Origin: Neopestalotiopsis rosae
Lineage: Eukaryota; Ascomycota; Sordariomycetes; Amphisphaeriales; Sporocadaceae
Length of the DNA: 64,000 nucleotides
Direction: 5' to 3'
Assembly: GCA_023078685.1 (NCBI GenBank)
Contig: JALGAS010000009.1
Span: 2,728,001-2,792,000, forward strand
Part shown: piece after piece, positions 21,179-32,890 of the stretch
Layout of the letters: each line of letters begins with the position of its first letter
Numbering within the stretch: position 1 is the stretch's first letter
The notes under the pieces: model-generated
What the model was told of the DNA's origin: nothing
Seen by the model: only the letters and a program-made list of their open reading frames with translations
Database searches by the model: none
Program-made: the position numbers and the translations under genes

Positions 21179-22569
21179 ATGATGAAAGCCATTTATCACC
21201 CTTTGTTCTTCGTATGGATCGCTGCTACAGTCTCCCAGTCTCTTGCAGCCGCCAGCAGTACAACGCTTGATTTCCCAGCCTGTGCAGTAAGTCATCCCGT
21301 TGGTTCCTGGATCACAAGGCTGAAACTTGTTACTGAAAGCAACTATTGCAGCAATCCTGCATCTCAGCAGCTTCTAACATATCTGACTGTGGCCTCACGG
21401 ATGCAAGCTGTCATTGTCACAACGAAGAATTCAGCAGTTCATTCGATGCATGTGTCAAAATAAGTTGCACAGTATTAGAAAATCTAAGTATACATAACAA
21501 AATCATAGACAATAGATATCTAACTAACTTCTAGTCCTAGGCATAAAGAATGCCACACAAAAGGAGTGTGGCGCATCGCCGCGCGACAAATCCCAAACGT
21601 ACAATGCATTATCATGTGGCCTCGTCGCTTTGTCATGCTGCCTGGTCATCGTTCGACTTGTTTACAAAAAGTATTTTCAACCGAATTCGCTCGGCGCCGA
21701 CGACTGGCTCATCTTTCTTACCATGATTGTCACGATTCCATCTGCCGTGGTAAATGTGAAGTTCCTTACTGGCAACGGTCTCGGTAGAGACATCTGGACA
21801 TTGACGCCTCACAATATCACAAATTTTGCCAAGGGCTTTTATTATATCGCGATATTATATTTCGTTGAGGTGTCTCTCTTGAAGATGTCCATTTTGTTTT
21901 TCTATCGCCGGATATTTCCAGGAAAGCAAGTGCATCGCGTTGTCTTAGCCATTGGGGCGTGCAACGCGCTTTTTGGTTTGTCTTTTGTCCTTTTAGCCGC
22001 CTTCCAGTGTCAGCCGATCAGCTATAATTGGACGCGGTGGAGGGGTGAGGAAGAGGGGCACTGCCTGGACGTCGATCACATCGCGTGGGCCAACGCCATC
22101 ATTAGCATATTGCTAGACCTATTGATGCTTGCCATTCCCTTCCTGCAGATCAAAGACTTGAATTTGCACTGGACAAAGAAAGTCACAGTAGGATGCATGT
22201 TCATTTTGGGAACTTTGTAAGTCGTCAAACTCGCTATGCACTATATTCTGGCTGCTGATATATCCCCAAAGCGTCACAATCATAAGTATTGTACGTCTTG
22301 CATCGTTGACGGAATTCAGCAACTCGACAAATATCACTTGGGATTACTGGAGCATTTCTCTGTGGTCGACGGTCGAAATCACGGTCGGAGTGATATGCGC
22401 TTGTATGCCGGTACTGCGACTCATTGTGACAAGATTAGTGGCTACTGTGTCCCAGAAATCAGCACAAAGATTGAAATCAGGACAGTCCAGGGGTGATATC
22501 ATCGAGAAAGAGGGCGAGTCACGCGAGAACGTGATTCCTCGTTCACCCTTGCAAGCAAGTCCCTCCTGA
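21179..22569 (+). CDS. CFEM-domain, PTH11-type seven-helix receptor
   Basis: Four exons join in phase: 21179-21286, 21352-21487, 21535-22216 and 22272-22569, giving 407 residues. A signal peptide (LFFVWIAATVSQSLAAAS) is followed by a CFEM domain with eight cysteines (FPAC, QSC, SDC, ASCHC, FDAC, ISC, QKEC). The membrane part starts at ALSCGLVALSCCLVIVRLVY and shows the family landmarks GADDWLIFLTMIV, KMSILFFYRRIFP, FQCQPISYNWTRW and LDLLMLAIPFLQI. The tail is short and charged. Members sit in the plasma membrane and in plant pathogens sense surfaces; here the ligand is unknown. Two adjacent ATGs (21179, 21182) can serve as start. All splice sites are canonical and there is no lesion. Confidence 0.92.
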
Positions 22570-22804
22570 AACGAAGCAACACTGGATATGCAGCAGTCTC
22601 TCTGGCCAAGATTGAGTTCCTCCTTTCCCTGATTGTAGAATACTGTCGGTTTCGGTGTATGTTACTTGGCAAAAATAGCAATAAAATTCTTGCAACGCAA
22701 AAGTGGTGCTCCTAAGACAATTATCTCTAATGACGTTCCGTGTTTTGAAGTGAGCGATTTCGATACCTTGGAGCAAAATCGAACATACTTTCCAACATGA
22801 CTAC

Positions 22805-23175
22805 AGTAAATCATGCACGATTGAATAGAACATAATGGTGATTTCGGAGTGGCACCATCTCGACGTAGTATTCTGTCCTGTTTATCTGGGCTACACGTCT
22901 GTGGTGGGACACTTTTCTGTGTTTGATACTCTTATGTGCCATGGGTACCTTTCTGTCTAATGGGATGCTGTTCTGTGCCAGGATACTGTTCTGTAATTTT
23001 GATGGCAGCTGTCCACCTGCAAGTATCTAATCGATATCATACTCCTTCGTCCGTAGAGTCTACAATGCCTCTCTCTCTGGGCCTGGACTGTAAGTGTGGC
23101 AACAACAACAGAATTTTGATCTGTTCGATGCGGGTCTCATGGCCGTACTCGGCTACGATGGTGCACCGCTTTTAA
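22805..23175 (-). repeat. Partial inverted copy of the large element's first 470 bp
   Basis: Read on the minus strand, this reproduces 20-470: the start-proximal block ending AATTGGAAAA, the TCTAATCGATATCAT module, the degenerate minisatellite and the TCGAGATGGTGCCACTC block. Homology to the other copies ends at AATTGGAAAATAA, which also matches the left edge of the collinear segment at 36592, so this may be one natural end of that segment. Confidence 0.7.
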
Positions 23176-23187
23176 TTGGAAAATAAT

Positions 23188-23727
23188 TCATCGGTCCCTT
23201 CCAAAGGCTTTCCTCCACTAGCGAAGGGAGTGCTTCTGGGCTGCTGGAAAGACTCTCCTGTACCCAGCGATGTTAAGAAGCATGCTGTGACTGGATTTCT
23301 AGATGTCCGTAATAGATCACGCACCCGCATCCAGCCTTTTACCGGTGGCGGAGAAACAGTTAATGGACGACTGTTTACGACACCCTCTGGTCCTGGTGGC
23401 AGCTGGACAACATTTGACCGTATTGACCGGTGTCCGATAGACATACTGAGAAACTCAACAGGAAACTGTATACATTCATTGATTGCCCAATGTAAACCGT
23501 GTTAGGCTATTCGACCAGTACAAGTCTCTTTAGTCATGTTTATGGACTGCAGCTCGGCTCTGCCGCAGTCGCACACTTGGTATCTTATCAAGTGGGAGGC
23601 GACATTGGAGCCTCAGGAGAATGGGAGCTCGGCCGCGGTCAAAGCTTGGCAGGAGGATAATAACGAACGAGAGGATCAAATGCGGGTTCACCAAGTGCAG
23701 TCAAGGAAAAAGAGAAAGCAGCGGTAA
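23188..23727 (+). pseudogene. Relic with PPLAKGVLLGCW block and chromodomain-like fragment
   Basis: One frame reads FPPLAKGVLLGCWKDSP, HAVTGFLDVRNRSRTRIQP and PSGPGGSWTTFDRID before ending at 23502. A second frame (23536-23727) reads HTWYLIKWEATLEPQENG followed by AVKAWQEDN. That looks like a chromodomain (YLIKWEGY...TWEPEENL...) that lost its central loop. The two may be parts of one former protein. No family is named with confidence for the first part. Chromodomains bind methylated histones and also occur in transposon integrases. Confidence 0.35.
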
Positions 23728-24886
23728 TTGTCTGAAGGCGCATTGTTCTTGACTGATTGTCGTCTCCTCAACTCCTAGAAAGATGAAGACTTCGGCTACC
23801 AACGTCAATCTCAAATCAAAGCTTGAAGGTGGAAGATTATCCTTTTCGGCTGTTCAACTTCTGGTGATCTATTTGATTTCCCATGCTGCTAACACATTTC
23901 CATTCGACCATGTGTACCACTAAGCCATGCAGGAAAGGAGTCTTCTAGATTCAGAAATTGTTATTGAAACTCGGAGGACTTATTCACGGTTTCCCGGAAA
24001 CGAGTGGCAAGAGTAATATCCAGCGACGTTGCGAATATGTATCAATTGCGACTTGCGAGGGAGACTGTGATGAAGAGTTGGGATATTCATTCACTAAAAA
24101 CGGCACAGCCGATCAATTCGTGGGAGCGGCCGTGCTGGCTATCGTGAGAGGTCAGGCTTTGCTAGACCTCAGGACTGCTAGTGACAACCGGGTCCGTTTG
24201 TACGCGGCAAAGTAAACCCCCTGCATTCTTCAATCGCGTACAGCATGCACATTTGGCCGTCCTGTCTAGTCGTGTTCAATCAACGCCACTGATCGTAAGT
24301 CACGGGGGTGATATCCCGAAAGTTGCTTCATTATGTTAGTGGCTTCCTTTTCCATGAACTCATTTGAGCCTCGAGTCGACCGCGATGCCGAATAACGATT
24401 GGCCCCACAAACATTTGTGATTTTGCACTGCCAAGTGAAGCTCAAGGTGGCCGCACGCCAGCAATTTCGAAAGTTGCGAGCTGTATCCTCGACTGGGCAA
24501 TGTGACTCAATGTGACTCGGCAAAAATGAGGCCAACAATATTACGTACTCTACTATTTGCAACAAACATCTGTTGAATGCTTCGAAAAATGGTCCGAGAT
24601 AACTAGGACAACACGACCTGGCCTTTGATACACATCGATGAGAATGGCCGTAAAATATTTTGGACGGTTTCCCAAAATAGTTGGCAGCATTAATTCCTCT
24701 GGGTACCATGATAGCTTCTGTCACGTCTGTGCTAGACATTTTACCGGTGGACCTTTCTGAACGTGTTGGGCCATTGGCAATGAATCTGGGACAGCCCCTG
24801 TTTGTTCTTCATATACTGTTAATATTCTTTTGCTTTTGGCATTGACTACGTGTGACCTCCAAGATGTATTCTACAACTTGCGAACG
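23728..24886. other. Gene-poor stretch with unsupported ORFs
   Basis: ORFs of 85 codons (+, 23958-24215) and 157 codons (-, 24266-24739) show no recognisable motif and no flanking signals. The second has several cysteines and could be an exon of a degraded gene. Neither is called. Confidence 0.4.
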
Positions 24887-25189
24887 CTATCTAATTATTC
24901 TACGCCGTGAGGTGGACCGAGTACAGCTGCCCAACGTGGGAAGCTGAGGAGAACCTGGGCGCATACAACCGGCTTCTGCTTCATTACTGGACGTCGCTCT
25001 TCCACCAAGAACAGCGTCAGTGAGTACTGTAGCAGATTGATATGACCCGATGCCAGAACCATTTTGCGTCGGGCTGACAGCTATTTCCCTCAGACGGAAA
25101 CCGTTTTGTGCATTGTTCATATTGGGGAACTCCGTCCGATTCAAACCCATTGTATAAATAGCGTTAAAACAAATACAGACAGAATCAAG

Positions 25190-25500
25190 ATCGGCTTCTT
25201 TTTGTTGGCTCTCATCTCTTGTCTTTGAGCACGGACGATCCATATGTGGCGCTGACATTCATGTACATCAGCCAGACCCACTTGATCCTGTCATCAATGA
25301 GTACTTGGGCGAGTCAAAGGTAATCAAACTGACAGTAGAAAATTGCTTGTCAACCAAGCCGATTTTGGCTGACTGAAGTACTCATGGATAACAGTACTAA
25401 TTGGGTCCGGCTAGGGTACATATCAGTCGGCGCAAGATTTGGATCATCTGTGCACAAAGACAAGGGTAGAGAGACAGAACTAGAAGCCGATTTTGACGGT
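25190..25500. repeat. Fold-back repeat, about 120-bp arms
   Basis: The arm 25190-25311 (from ATCGGCTTCTTTTTGTTGGC to ATCAATGAGTAC) is matched by the reverse complement of 25379-25500 at roughly three positions in four, with a loop of about 65 bp. A single arm lies at 51120-51235. The structure resembles a fold-back or MITE-like element; no target duplication was found. Confidence 0.6.
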
Positions 25501-25529
25501 CTCTGTACTCTTTTGTATAATGTGTGTGA

Positions 25530-25700
25530 GTGTGTGTGTGCACTCTTTTGTGTTGGGATACTCTTTTGTGTTGGGATACTCTTCTGTCATGCAGATGACA
25601 AGGGTTCTATCACGGAATTGTGTGCGTGTTGTTGTCGTGGAGCTCCCCTGACATTCCTGCCTTTAGTGTACCGAAATGCCGGGACATGACCATGTCAACG
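25530..25700 (-). repeat. Minisatellite units plus inverted CAATTCCGGAA module
   Basis: Three TACTCTTTTGTGTTGGGA-like units are followed by the module that ends in CGGGACATGACC, read inverted. This is one of about ten copies of that module in the window. Confidence 0.65.
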
Positions 25701-25759
25701 AGAAAGTAACACAAGCGAGGACAGTGGACGGATCTGTGCCGGATCTGTGCTGGGTCTCT

Positions 25760-26840
25760 GTCCAGTCTGTGTCTCCGGAACACTTCCAGCATTCAGCGAA
25801 GAACTTCTGCTCATGCCAATCTCGAAAGGCAAGATGTCCTTTATAGGATTAACCCTCTTTTGGATCGAATTGAACGCAAACAACATGCCTCTGGAAGATC
25901 CTTGTGCTTGTTTGGCATACCCGGATTCGCTAGTTTGTTTATGTGTATATGTAGCAGAGCAACGTCTTCAAGTAAATGATCGAGAGTCTTACCAAAAGAA
26001 TTCGAATTTGTCTAGTTACGGCCCCGTCGTCGTTGGTCCAATGAAGCCAACGGGGATGTGTTGGCAAATAGCATATGTAAACGTTCCTGACGTACATGGG
26101 CTTCACCCATGCGATGGAGCTTTCCCACTTATTCGACTTGCATAGAGTATTCTAAGTCCCAACAGACACACGGATGGCGATGGTTGGCGATGAGTTGCAG
26201 GTGCCAACCGCCAATGCTTCTGCATAACTAAACACGCTCATGCTCCACGGCTGGCTGAACCGGCATTTACTGAGATCGCAGTCCCCATACTTACACCATA
26301 CTGTATGTTCGGGAAGACGACCATGTTGCATGCTGCGAGCGAGGCAAGGCCAGTCCTTTTTTTTTCTTTTCTTGCTTGCCTCTTTCTCTTTCCTTTAAAT
26401 CACCCATGCGTTAACTAAGATACAGAAGGTCGGCACCTACCAAGGCCGCATGAAAGTCGTTTGTAGTGATTTCTGGCAACTCAATTAATTACTCAATTCA
26501 GCTAATATATCATGGAATGCAATTTTAGGATATCGCTAGAGCACTGTCGGATACTTGTTGAGGTACCAAAGAGAAGAAGTCATACAATAAGTCATTCACT
26601 TATCGCAACTCAAAATTGTTCGAATAGATGTTTTTGATGATTATTAGCATTGAGAATTGTTTCAAGTCAAATTGAGAGTTGTCGAGTGGATTGTCTCAAA
26701 TTGCCAAACAGAATGCCGATTTGGAGGACTGAGCCTACGTAATGAAGTCTACTAGCTAATCAGAAGCCGTGATTGAATATATTTGTCTTGCTTGTGTGGG
26801 CAGCGACTGTGGAAATCTATCTACTGTGTGACATTACAAG
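25760..26840. other. Gene-poor stretch
   Basis: A 132-codon ORF (+, 25747-26145) has no recognisable motif and begins inside repeat-like sequence. 26330-26400 contains a T-rich low-complexity tract. Nothing else was seen. Confidence 0.45.
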
Positions 26841-26849
26841 CTGTCGGTG

Positions 26850-27215
26850 CTCTGAGAGAAGAGGGGGAGGGGGGGGGGGAGGGGCGGGGACACGTTCTGG
26901 AAATTGGGGTACGGTCAGATTCGGCGTGTATGGACGATGAATTGTAGGTGCAGGGTTATAGCTTCTGATTGCACGAAGAGCAAGCTTGTTCGAATTATCA
27001 ATTTGCAGTCGACGTGGGATCCTGTTGCCAGTGTCTGCATCGCTTTGCTTTTCGCTGCCGAAGACGTGTTTTGGCCAAGGGATATCTAGACAGGGGCGGG
27101 GTTGACTGAAACTTCTCATTGGACGGTGGACAGACAATTTTGTACCCACTGAACCTTTGTCGAAGCTATGCTGAATCCGGATGTCAGTCAGACTGACATC
27201 CGGATCAGGCGCCTC
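26850..27215 (+). repeat. Palindrome-bearing repeat, copy 1
   Basis: The segment matches 62095-62465 in reverse complement over its full length, for example GCCAGTGTCTGCATCGCTTTG, GGCCAAGGGATATCTAGACA and GCAGGGTTATAGCTTCTG. It contains a 31-bp near-perfect palindrome at 27175-27205 made of ATCCGGATGTCAGTC and its complement. A G-tract at 26860-26886 replaces sequence that is not G-rich in the partner. No coding potential. Confidence 0.75.
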
Positions 27216-27560
27216 AAGGTAGGCCAAGGCAATGCAAGGAAGGGGCATTTCTCCCTCCTTGACCTATCGAGACAGGCAAGGAGAATGCGTTACGAATTTG
27301 CCGTCGCTTCAATTGAAGGTGTGTCAAATCTCGTGGACGCGATAGTCTTGCGCCAGCCAATCGAGACCCCAGGCAATTGCAGTCACAGCAACGACGCATA
27401 CTGCTGTGGCTATCTCGGTACAGTAAACATAGTGAAATATTCCATTGTTGTTTCGAATGGGCAAGCCACTGGCTTAGTGCACTGTGGCTGGCCAGGATTT
27501 CGGACTCGTTGGCAGAAAGACAATGTCGCATCCGCTTAACGTCCCTCGAAGCTATGCCAA

Positions 27561-27591
27561 ATCCGGATGTCAGTCAGACTGACATCCGAAT
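27561..27591. repeat. Second copy of the 31-bp palindrome
   Basis: The same palindrome, with one changed base at its right end, is preceded by the same CGAAGCTATGC flank as the first copy, so a direct repeat of flank plus palindrome encloses 27206-27560. Confidence 0.8.
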
Positions 27592-28299
27592 TTGGCCAAA
27601 CTAATATTCGTGTCCACCGCCCTGGCCCATGAGCCCGGCTGATCACGGTTTGCTTTGCCGGATTGGAGTCACGACCACAGCGCCGCCGGAATTTTCCTGA
27701 ATATTTCTGATGAAGGGTTAGTTATAAGAAAGCCGCTCTGGACAGTGACACAACGCGATTGATTATTGCCACAACTAGTCCGATCTGCGAACAGCAGGAA
27801 GTACTGAGATGTTACAGTGTACTGTACCAATTCTGACGTGCTGAACTTGGGCATACGTACGCAGCACGCCTTCTATCAGACATGTCAAGATCTAGAGGAG
27901 ACATAATGCACGGGCTTCCAGAAAAGCATGTACTTCACTTTGTTTCCTACGCGCCCATGACAATTCCATTCGTCAGGGTACAACCCTCCCGTCTCCTATC
28001 GCAGGCCGTTATTGACCAGTGGCTCCATGGGCAAATTGTTTCCTGTTTCATCGTCCTACAAACACACCCTTGCATACAATGCAGTTGTAACGTATTTTCA
28101 AAACGAGGATGTCAATATTTTTCTGATATCAACAACGGATTGGTCGCTGTGCGCTCCTGTGACAAGAATGCTTATACCTTTGCCCCCATCCAGGCTGCCA
28201 AACCAACTGCTCTCGAACCTACAACGCTACACTTCTCTACACACTTCTCTGGGAAAAACACCAGGCATCATCTATATTTGCCCGTTCTCGGATGTTATC

Positions 28300-28952
28300 A
28301 TGCCTTCTTTTACAGTGTTCAAAGGATCGAGCGAGGGTGCACCTAAGCAGGCGACGATCACCAAGCCTGACTACCTTACCGGCGACCAGGTGTTCCTCAA
28401 AATAAGCGCATCTGGCTTATGCGGTACGGATCTACACTTCAGGACGATCGATATGGCCCTTAGACACGAAGGTGTTGGTGTTGTGGTGGCTCTCGGCCCT
28501 GAAGTGAAACTCTTGAGAAAGGGTGACCGCGTCGGCTGGGGATATGAACATGACTCCTGCGGCCACTGCAACCAATGCCTGTCGGGCCGGGAGAACTACT
28601 GTCGTGAACGCGCCGTATACGGCAGCGCCAACTTGGACCAGGGCTCTTTCGCGACTCATACTGTCTGGCGTGAGGCTTTCCTGTTCAAGATTCCCAACGG
28701 TCTAAGCGACGAGGCTGCCGCGCCGATGCAGTGCGGCGGCGCCACCGTCTGGAACGCGCTGCAAGCTTATAATGCGCAGCCCTTCGAAACAGTTGGTATT
28801 ATGGGCATTGGAGGACTGGGACACCTGGCCATCCAATTTGCTGCTAAAATGGGATGCCACGTTGTCGCGCTCTCGGGCTCGGACCACAAGAAGGACGAGG
28901 CTATCAAGCTTGGAGCTCAAACTCGACAGTGCCATCACACCTCCCGAGGATG
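28300..28952 (+). pseudogene. Zinc alcohol dehydrogenase, 3'-truncated
   Basis: The ORF from MPSFTVFKGSSEG gives 217 residues of a medium-chain zinc alcohol dehydrogenase (about 340-350 residues when complete). Present are the catalytic-zinc motif GLCGTDLHF, HEGVG, the structural-zinc cluster CGHCNQCLSGRENYC and the Rossmann turn GIGGLGHLA. After KLGAQ the frame leaves the family and stops at 28952; a piece in the next frame (LKLDSAITPPEDETDNPD) may be the former continuation. The cofactor domain and C-terminus are lost, so the enzyme should be inactive. Confidence 0.8.
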
Positions 28953-30290
28953 AAACAGACAATCCTGATCTCAAAAATTGAGCTAGAGGCCGAAACAAAA
29001 GGATCACAGTTGCTAAATCTGCATCAAATCAACGTCCTGTTCCATTTTGGAATCTTACATCAAACTGTCACTTTAGAATTGGCATCACAGTATCACCCTA
29101 TGGCTGCGCGTCAATTCTGGATCTATTGTGCTGCGTGATCGGGGGTTGCGGAGCTGAGATTTTCCGATCCGGCGAGAAGCCTAGTCAAAGTTCATGTTGC
29201 ATTCCATACGGATAAACGACATTAATTGCGTGGTGCCAAAGAACCACTACTCTTCGCAGGCCCAAACTCGACTATCGGCAAATGATGACTTAAATCTGCG
29301 TATTGGAGTTAAGGTGTTGCACAATTCACCAGAGTAATGATTACCTCGTTCTGGAAAACAGAGAAGATGCAGCTAAGCTCTAAGCTGAGCGCTCGAAGCT
29401 AGCTACTTCATGGGCCCTCGATTGTCACGTGGCGGAACAATTAGTAGGTGATGATGCGACAGATGGAAATGCAGGCACGGAGCATGGATCCGCATTCAAT
29501 AGCATGGACAGCTTAATTGCTGTGGGGTCATGACGAAAGCTTCGGGTCTAGCTTGTTTAGCTATCGCACACAGCAGGTTCATACCACACACGTACGGTAC
29601 TACCTCCTCTTCTGGCCACTAAAACGCATTGCGACCATTGCGACTAACGTGTGCTGACCGTTTCGAGGTGAAGACAGGCAATCAATGGTTCCCCAGGATT
29701 TCGGGGTCTATGCTATGGTCTATTCTTTGTCAAAATGTGTCTCAAAATAAGTGATGGTTGCTGAAATTTAAGACTTGAAACGTGGAATACAAACTGTACT
29801 GTACAATCGTGGAAAGAAAATGACAAATGCCAGGGAGATTTATGAAATACTATGGCCACACTACTCCCTAATCTGACGCTCTGACCAAGCTGAACGGGAA
29901 GCACAGTGCCCAGCTGTACTCTGTACTAAGCTCCGCAGGGCGCTGGCTCATTTCCGGATGGCAGAGTACCCCCTAAATGCGGTATTGCAGTTTCGCGAAA
30001 GCACCTAACCTACTAGTAGGGGCAAGCTCCAAAATAACCGTCCGTGCTCAGAAGACAAGACAAGACACTTTGATTCCGTCTCTCTGCGAATACAGCATGT
30101 AATCACGCCAAGCCAATCATCGTCCTCTCCATGGTACGGATTCCTCCTATGTGTGACAGGTAGCTGATGAGAACATAGAAACTCTGAAGTAGGGCACATC
30201 GAGTGAAACTAGAAGGTCAATTGTTGCATTCCACGCAATTTATGGCGTCGCTGAGAAGGTATTATACAGGTACAGTAGAGCATGGGATAG
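28953..30290. other. Intergenic, no gene seen
   Basis: Only short ORFs without motifs on both strands. No dispersed-repeat module was recognised here. Confidence 0.5.
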
Positions 30291-30369
30291 GTGCTCATAT
30301 GGAGTGATGCAGAGTGGCAGGAACAAATATGCTTTGAGAATGACGATATTTTTCGACTGGCTACACTCG

Positions 30370-30877
30370 TTATGGAGTTGAACGAGGAATTCTCCGACAC
30401 AGTCTACAGGAAAGGATTCACTCGGGCTTTCGGAAGGACCCGGACCGGAATTGCGCACCATCCTCGGATCACAAGCCCTTCTCGATCGTCTGATATTGAT
30501 ACTACACACTGTTCTGTGAGACCCTCCACTTCTGAGGTTGGTTGGCCCGAGTATCAGAGCTACAATCCATCATGGTCCAAACAGAAACGGCACCAAAGTC
30601 AGCTGAGGACGACATAATGGAGTGGGTGACCTACAAATATACCCGGTCCAGAGGATTCGAAATCGGCACGGTTAATTCATCTCTCATGCCCTCATTGTTC
30701 GCTGAGCAGTCACGAGCATGGGGCTTTTACGCACAAAACCATGTGACGAAAGTAATACGCAAAATCCATCACTTCAATCATCAGGTCCTTCAGTACTGTT
30801 GTGATGACGATGTACTTTGCGAACGATTATGGGAAAAGCTGCTACCTCCTCTTCTTACTTCATATCATGTTCTATGA
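30370..30877 (+). pseudogene. Dynamin-like GTPase stalk fragment
   Basis: A first frame reads MELNEEFSDTVYRKGFTRAF and a second (30600-30877) reads YTRSRGFEIG, then SLFAEQSRAWGFYAQNHVTKV and a helix-rich tail ending LLTSYHVL. The pattern N..F......KG, then SRGfElpg, then LF.eQS..W...A..Hv, is that of the middle/stalk region of fungal dynamin-like (Mx-type) GTPases. The GTPase domain and the effector end are missing and the frame is broken, and repeat sequence begins directly after 30870. It is a relic. Confidence 0.55.
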
Positions 30878-31640
30878 CAGGGCACTCTTCCATGCCGGGC
30901 TACTCTTCTGTGTTTGAATACTGTTCTGTGGTTGGACACTCTTCTGCGATGGATTACTCTTCTGTGTTGGGAACAAAGAAAGACGTAGGCACGCTCGTTC
31001 CATCCCTGACTGCCCGCAACTTCTTACATTAATAGCCAAGCTTTGCACCAGGGAGCTGCTTGCATGTACCGATCATTTCGTACCCGTTTTGGCTTCCGAA
31101 TATATCCTACAGCGCCAGGGTTTGGTCTGGGACCCCAGACTACAGGCTTGGTTGTCTCCACCGCAAGCCATGTTGGTACAAATTTAACCTGCCTGGAAGC
31201 AAATATCGTATAGGATTGCCCAGGAACGACGCTACGTACAATCGCGAATTGGTGGTAAGCAGTATGGCATGGAAGTGTCGCAAAGTTGACCGGGTCAGAC
31301 GACGGACAACACGATATCCTTCCGTGCCCTTGGATAAGGACAAACACGCAGCTGCGACTGCAATTCCAGCCTAGTGCCAGACCCAAGTCCGGCAGATCTT
31401 GGGACTCCACAAAAGAGAGAAAGCATTTGCAGCTCCATGTCCCGATCCTTTGTCGAGTGGTCGGTTTGCCTTTGGGCCATGCAACGGACGCCCGTACTGC
31501 GGTCCGACCCAGAAGTGCAAGCGAGCGCGCACGCTTGACAGGACACGGAAATGACTTGAGGCATTTTTAATGCCAGCTTTGGTCGCTGAGCACTCAGACT
31601 TTGTCCCCACATGCGCTAGACCCAGACAGCCATGGTCGCA
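30870..31640 (+). repeat. Large element, partial copy (minisatellite plus shared block)
   Basis: The segment is collinear with about 640-1480: a few minisatellite units, then GGAACAAAGAAAGACGTAGG, CTGCCCGCAACTTCTTACAT and onward to the AGACCCAGACAGCCATGGTC block. Homology ends at about 31650. Confidence 0.75.
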
Positions 31641-31869
31641 AACATGTGTTTGGAACCGACTGGTCGCCATACAAGCCGGGGCTACCCTAAGCGCCTGCAA
31701 GACCATGGGCACAATGACCGGGTACTATAATCTCTGCAATGTCAAGTTGTTCGCATGTACTGCAGCGTTCCAGGATATGCTGGAGAAGAGACCCAGATTC
31801 TGGTACACTCAGTTAAGCCAGAACAAACAACAGTTTGTGAATTCGGAACATGTGACTGACCACGCAGAT

Positions 31870-32200
31870 GTCGAGCTCGCTCATTGCATAGAGAGTGCAA
31901 GACACCGTAGAGACCACTTGCATTGTTGATCTCCTGTTGACACCAACCAATGGTATCGTTCTTATCGGAACTGCATCTGTAGACTGCGTCCTCCTCAGAT
32001 CCTCCGGTACTCGTCGACTTCGGTAGTAGGAAAGGCAAGACAAAAGCGTAGACGGTGTGTAGAAGAGGTTCTGGCTCGTCCGAAGATATGATGTCTCGGA
32101 AGACCAAGCTCGCAGGAACACCAAGCTTATGTGCCAGTTGAGTAAACAAACTTGGCTCTGATTCCAACGCGAGAAAATGTTTCGTGTACTTGCCTTCCAT
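31870..32200 (-). pseudogene. Ubiquitin C-terminal hydrolase fragment, active Cys lost
   Basis: From a start at 32200 the ORF reads KYTKHFLALESEPSLFTQL, AHKLGVPASLVFRDI, VYAFVLPFLLP and IGWCQQEINNASGLYGVLHS. This is the N-terminal half of a UCH-family (peptidase C12) deubiquitinase. The motif that carries the catalytic cysteine is normally NACG; here it is NASG (codon AGT). The later His and Asp region is absent; after about 31870 the frame runs into unrelated sequence. Enzyme activity is not expected. A ubiquitin-binding fragment is conceivable but there is no evidence for expression. Confidence 0.75.
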
Positions 32201-32249
32201 CTTTACCACCTCGTACTCTTGGTAGTCTTGGTCTTCGAAGTAGAACATT

Positions 32250-32890
32250 CGGTGCCATTGTTATTCTTCATGGTCGTATGCAGGATGCGGGGTAGAGCAA
32301 AGAGTGACGCTAGAGCCAGGCAGATGCTTTCAAATTCGGGGCGCTAGTAGTATGCATGTATCTGAATCACTAATTTTCTTGCATTTGGCAGAATCACTCT
32401 TTTGTAACCTTGAAGGCATCAAGCAGCGTCAAAATGAGCGAGATAAATGCACGGACTCGTTCTGACGGTGTCTCGGCAGAGATGCAGAAACAATTCAAAT
32501 GGTCTAACACCACTACAGAGGCCGACCACAGCGCAGACACCCAAAAAAAAAAAACCGCCACATAACAGATGCGCACACGATTAGCAAAAACGACAAGAAC
32601 TTTTGAATTGGTGGGCGCCTATCGATGCTCCTTAGAACAGACTTCATCCGCCGACGGCAACCTAGAACAAGTCAATGGCTGCTTGTACCCGCGCGACTAA
32701 TCTTTTGCTTCGATTGGTTGGTATCGGTAGCTCCAAAGGTTTGGCTTGGCCAATCCTGGTCTGGCACTTAATTCGTGCGTTGACGTGCGGTTAGCGGAAC
32801 CACTTCAATAATTATATAAATCTCCCATCCCCGCTCGCATAACCCCGCACTAGAGAAATCGATCATTCTCGCATCTATTTTCTTTCCAAT
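32250..32890. other. Upstream region of the 32.9-kb gene
   Basis: No ORF supported. AATTATATAAATC at about 32810-32822 is a TATA box some 75 bp before the start codon, followed by a pyrimidine-rich leader. An A-tract lies at 32544-32554. Confidence 0.45.

Noticed and set aside
24266..24739. 157-codon minus ORF as a secreted Cys-rich protein
   Set aside because: It has no signal peptide, motif, homologous copy or promoter signal.
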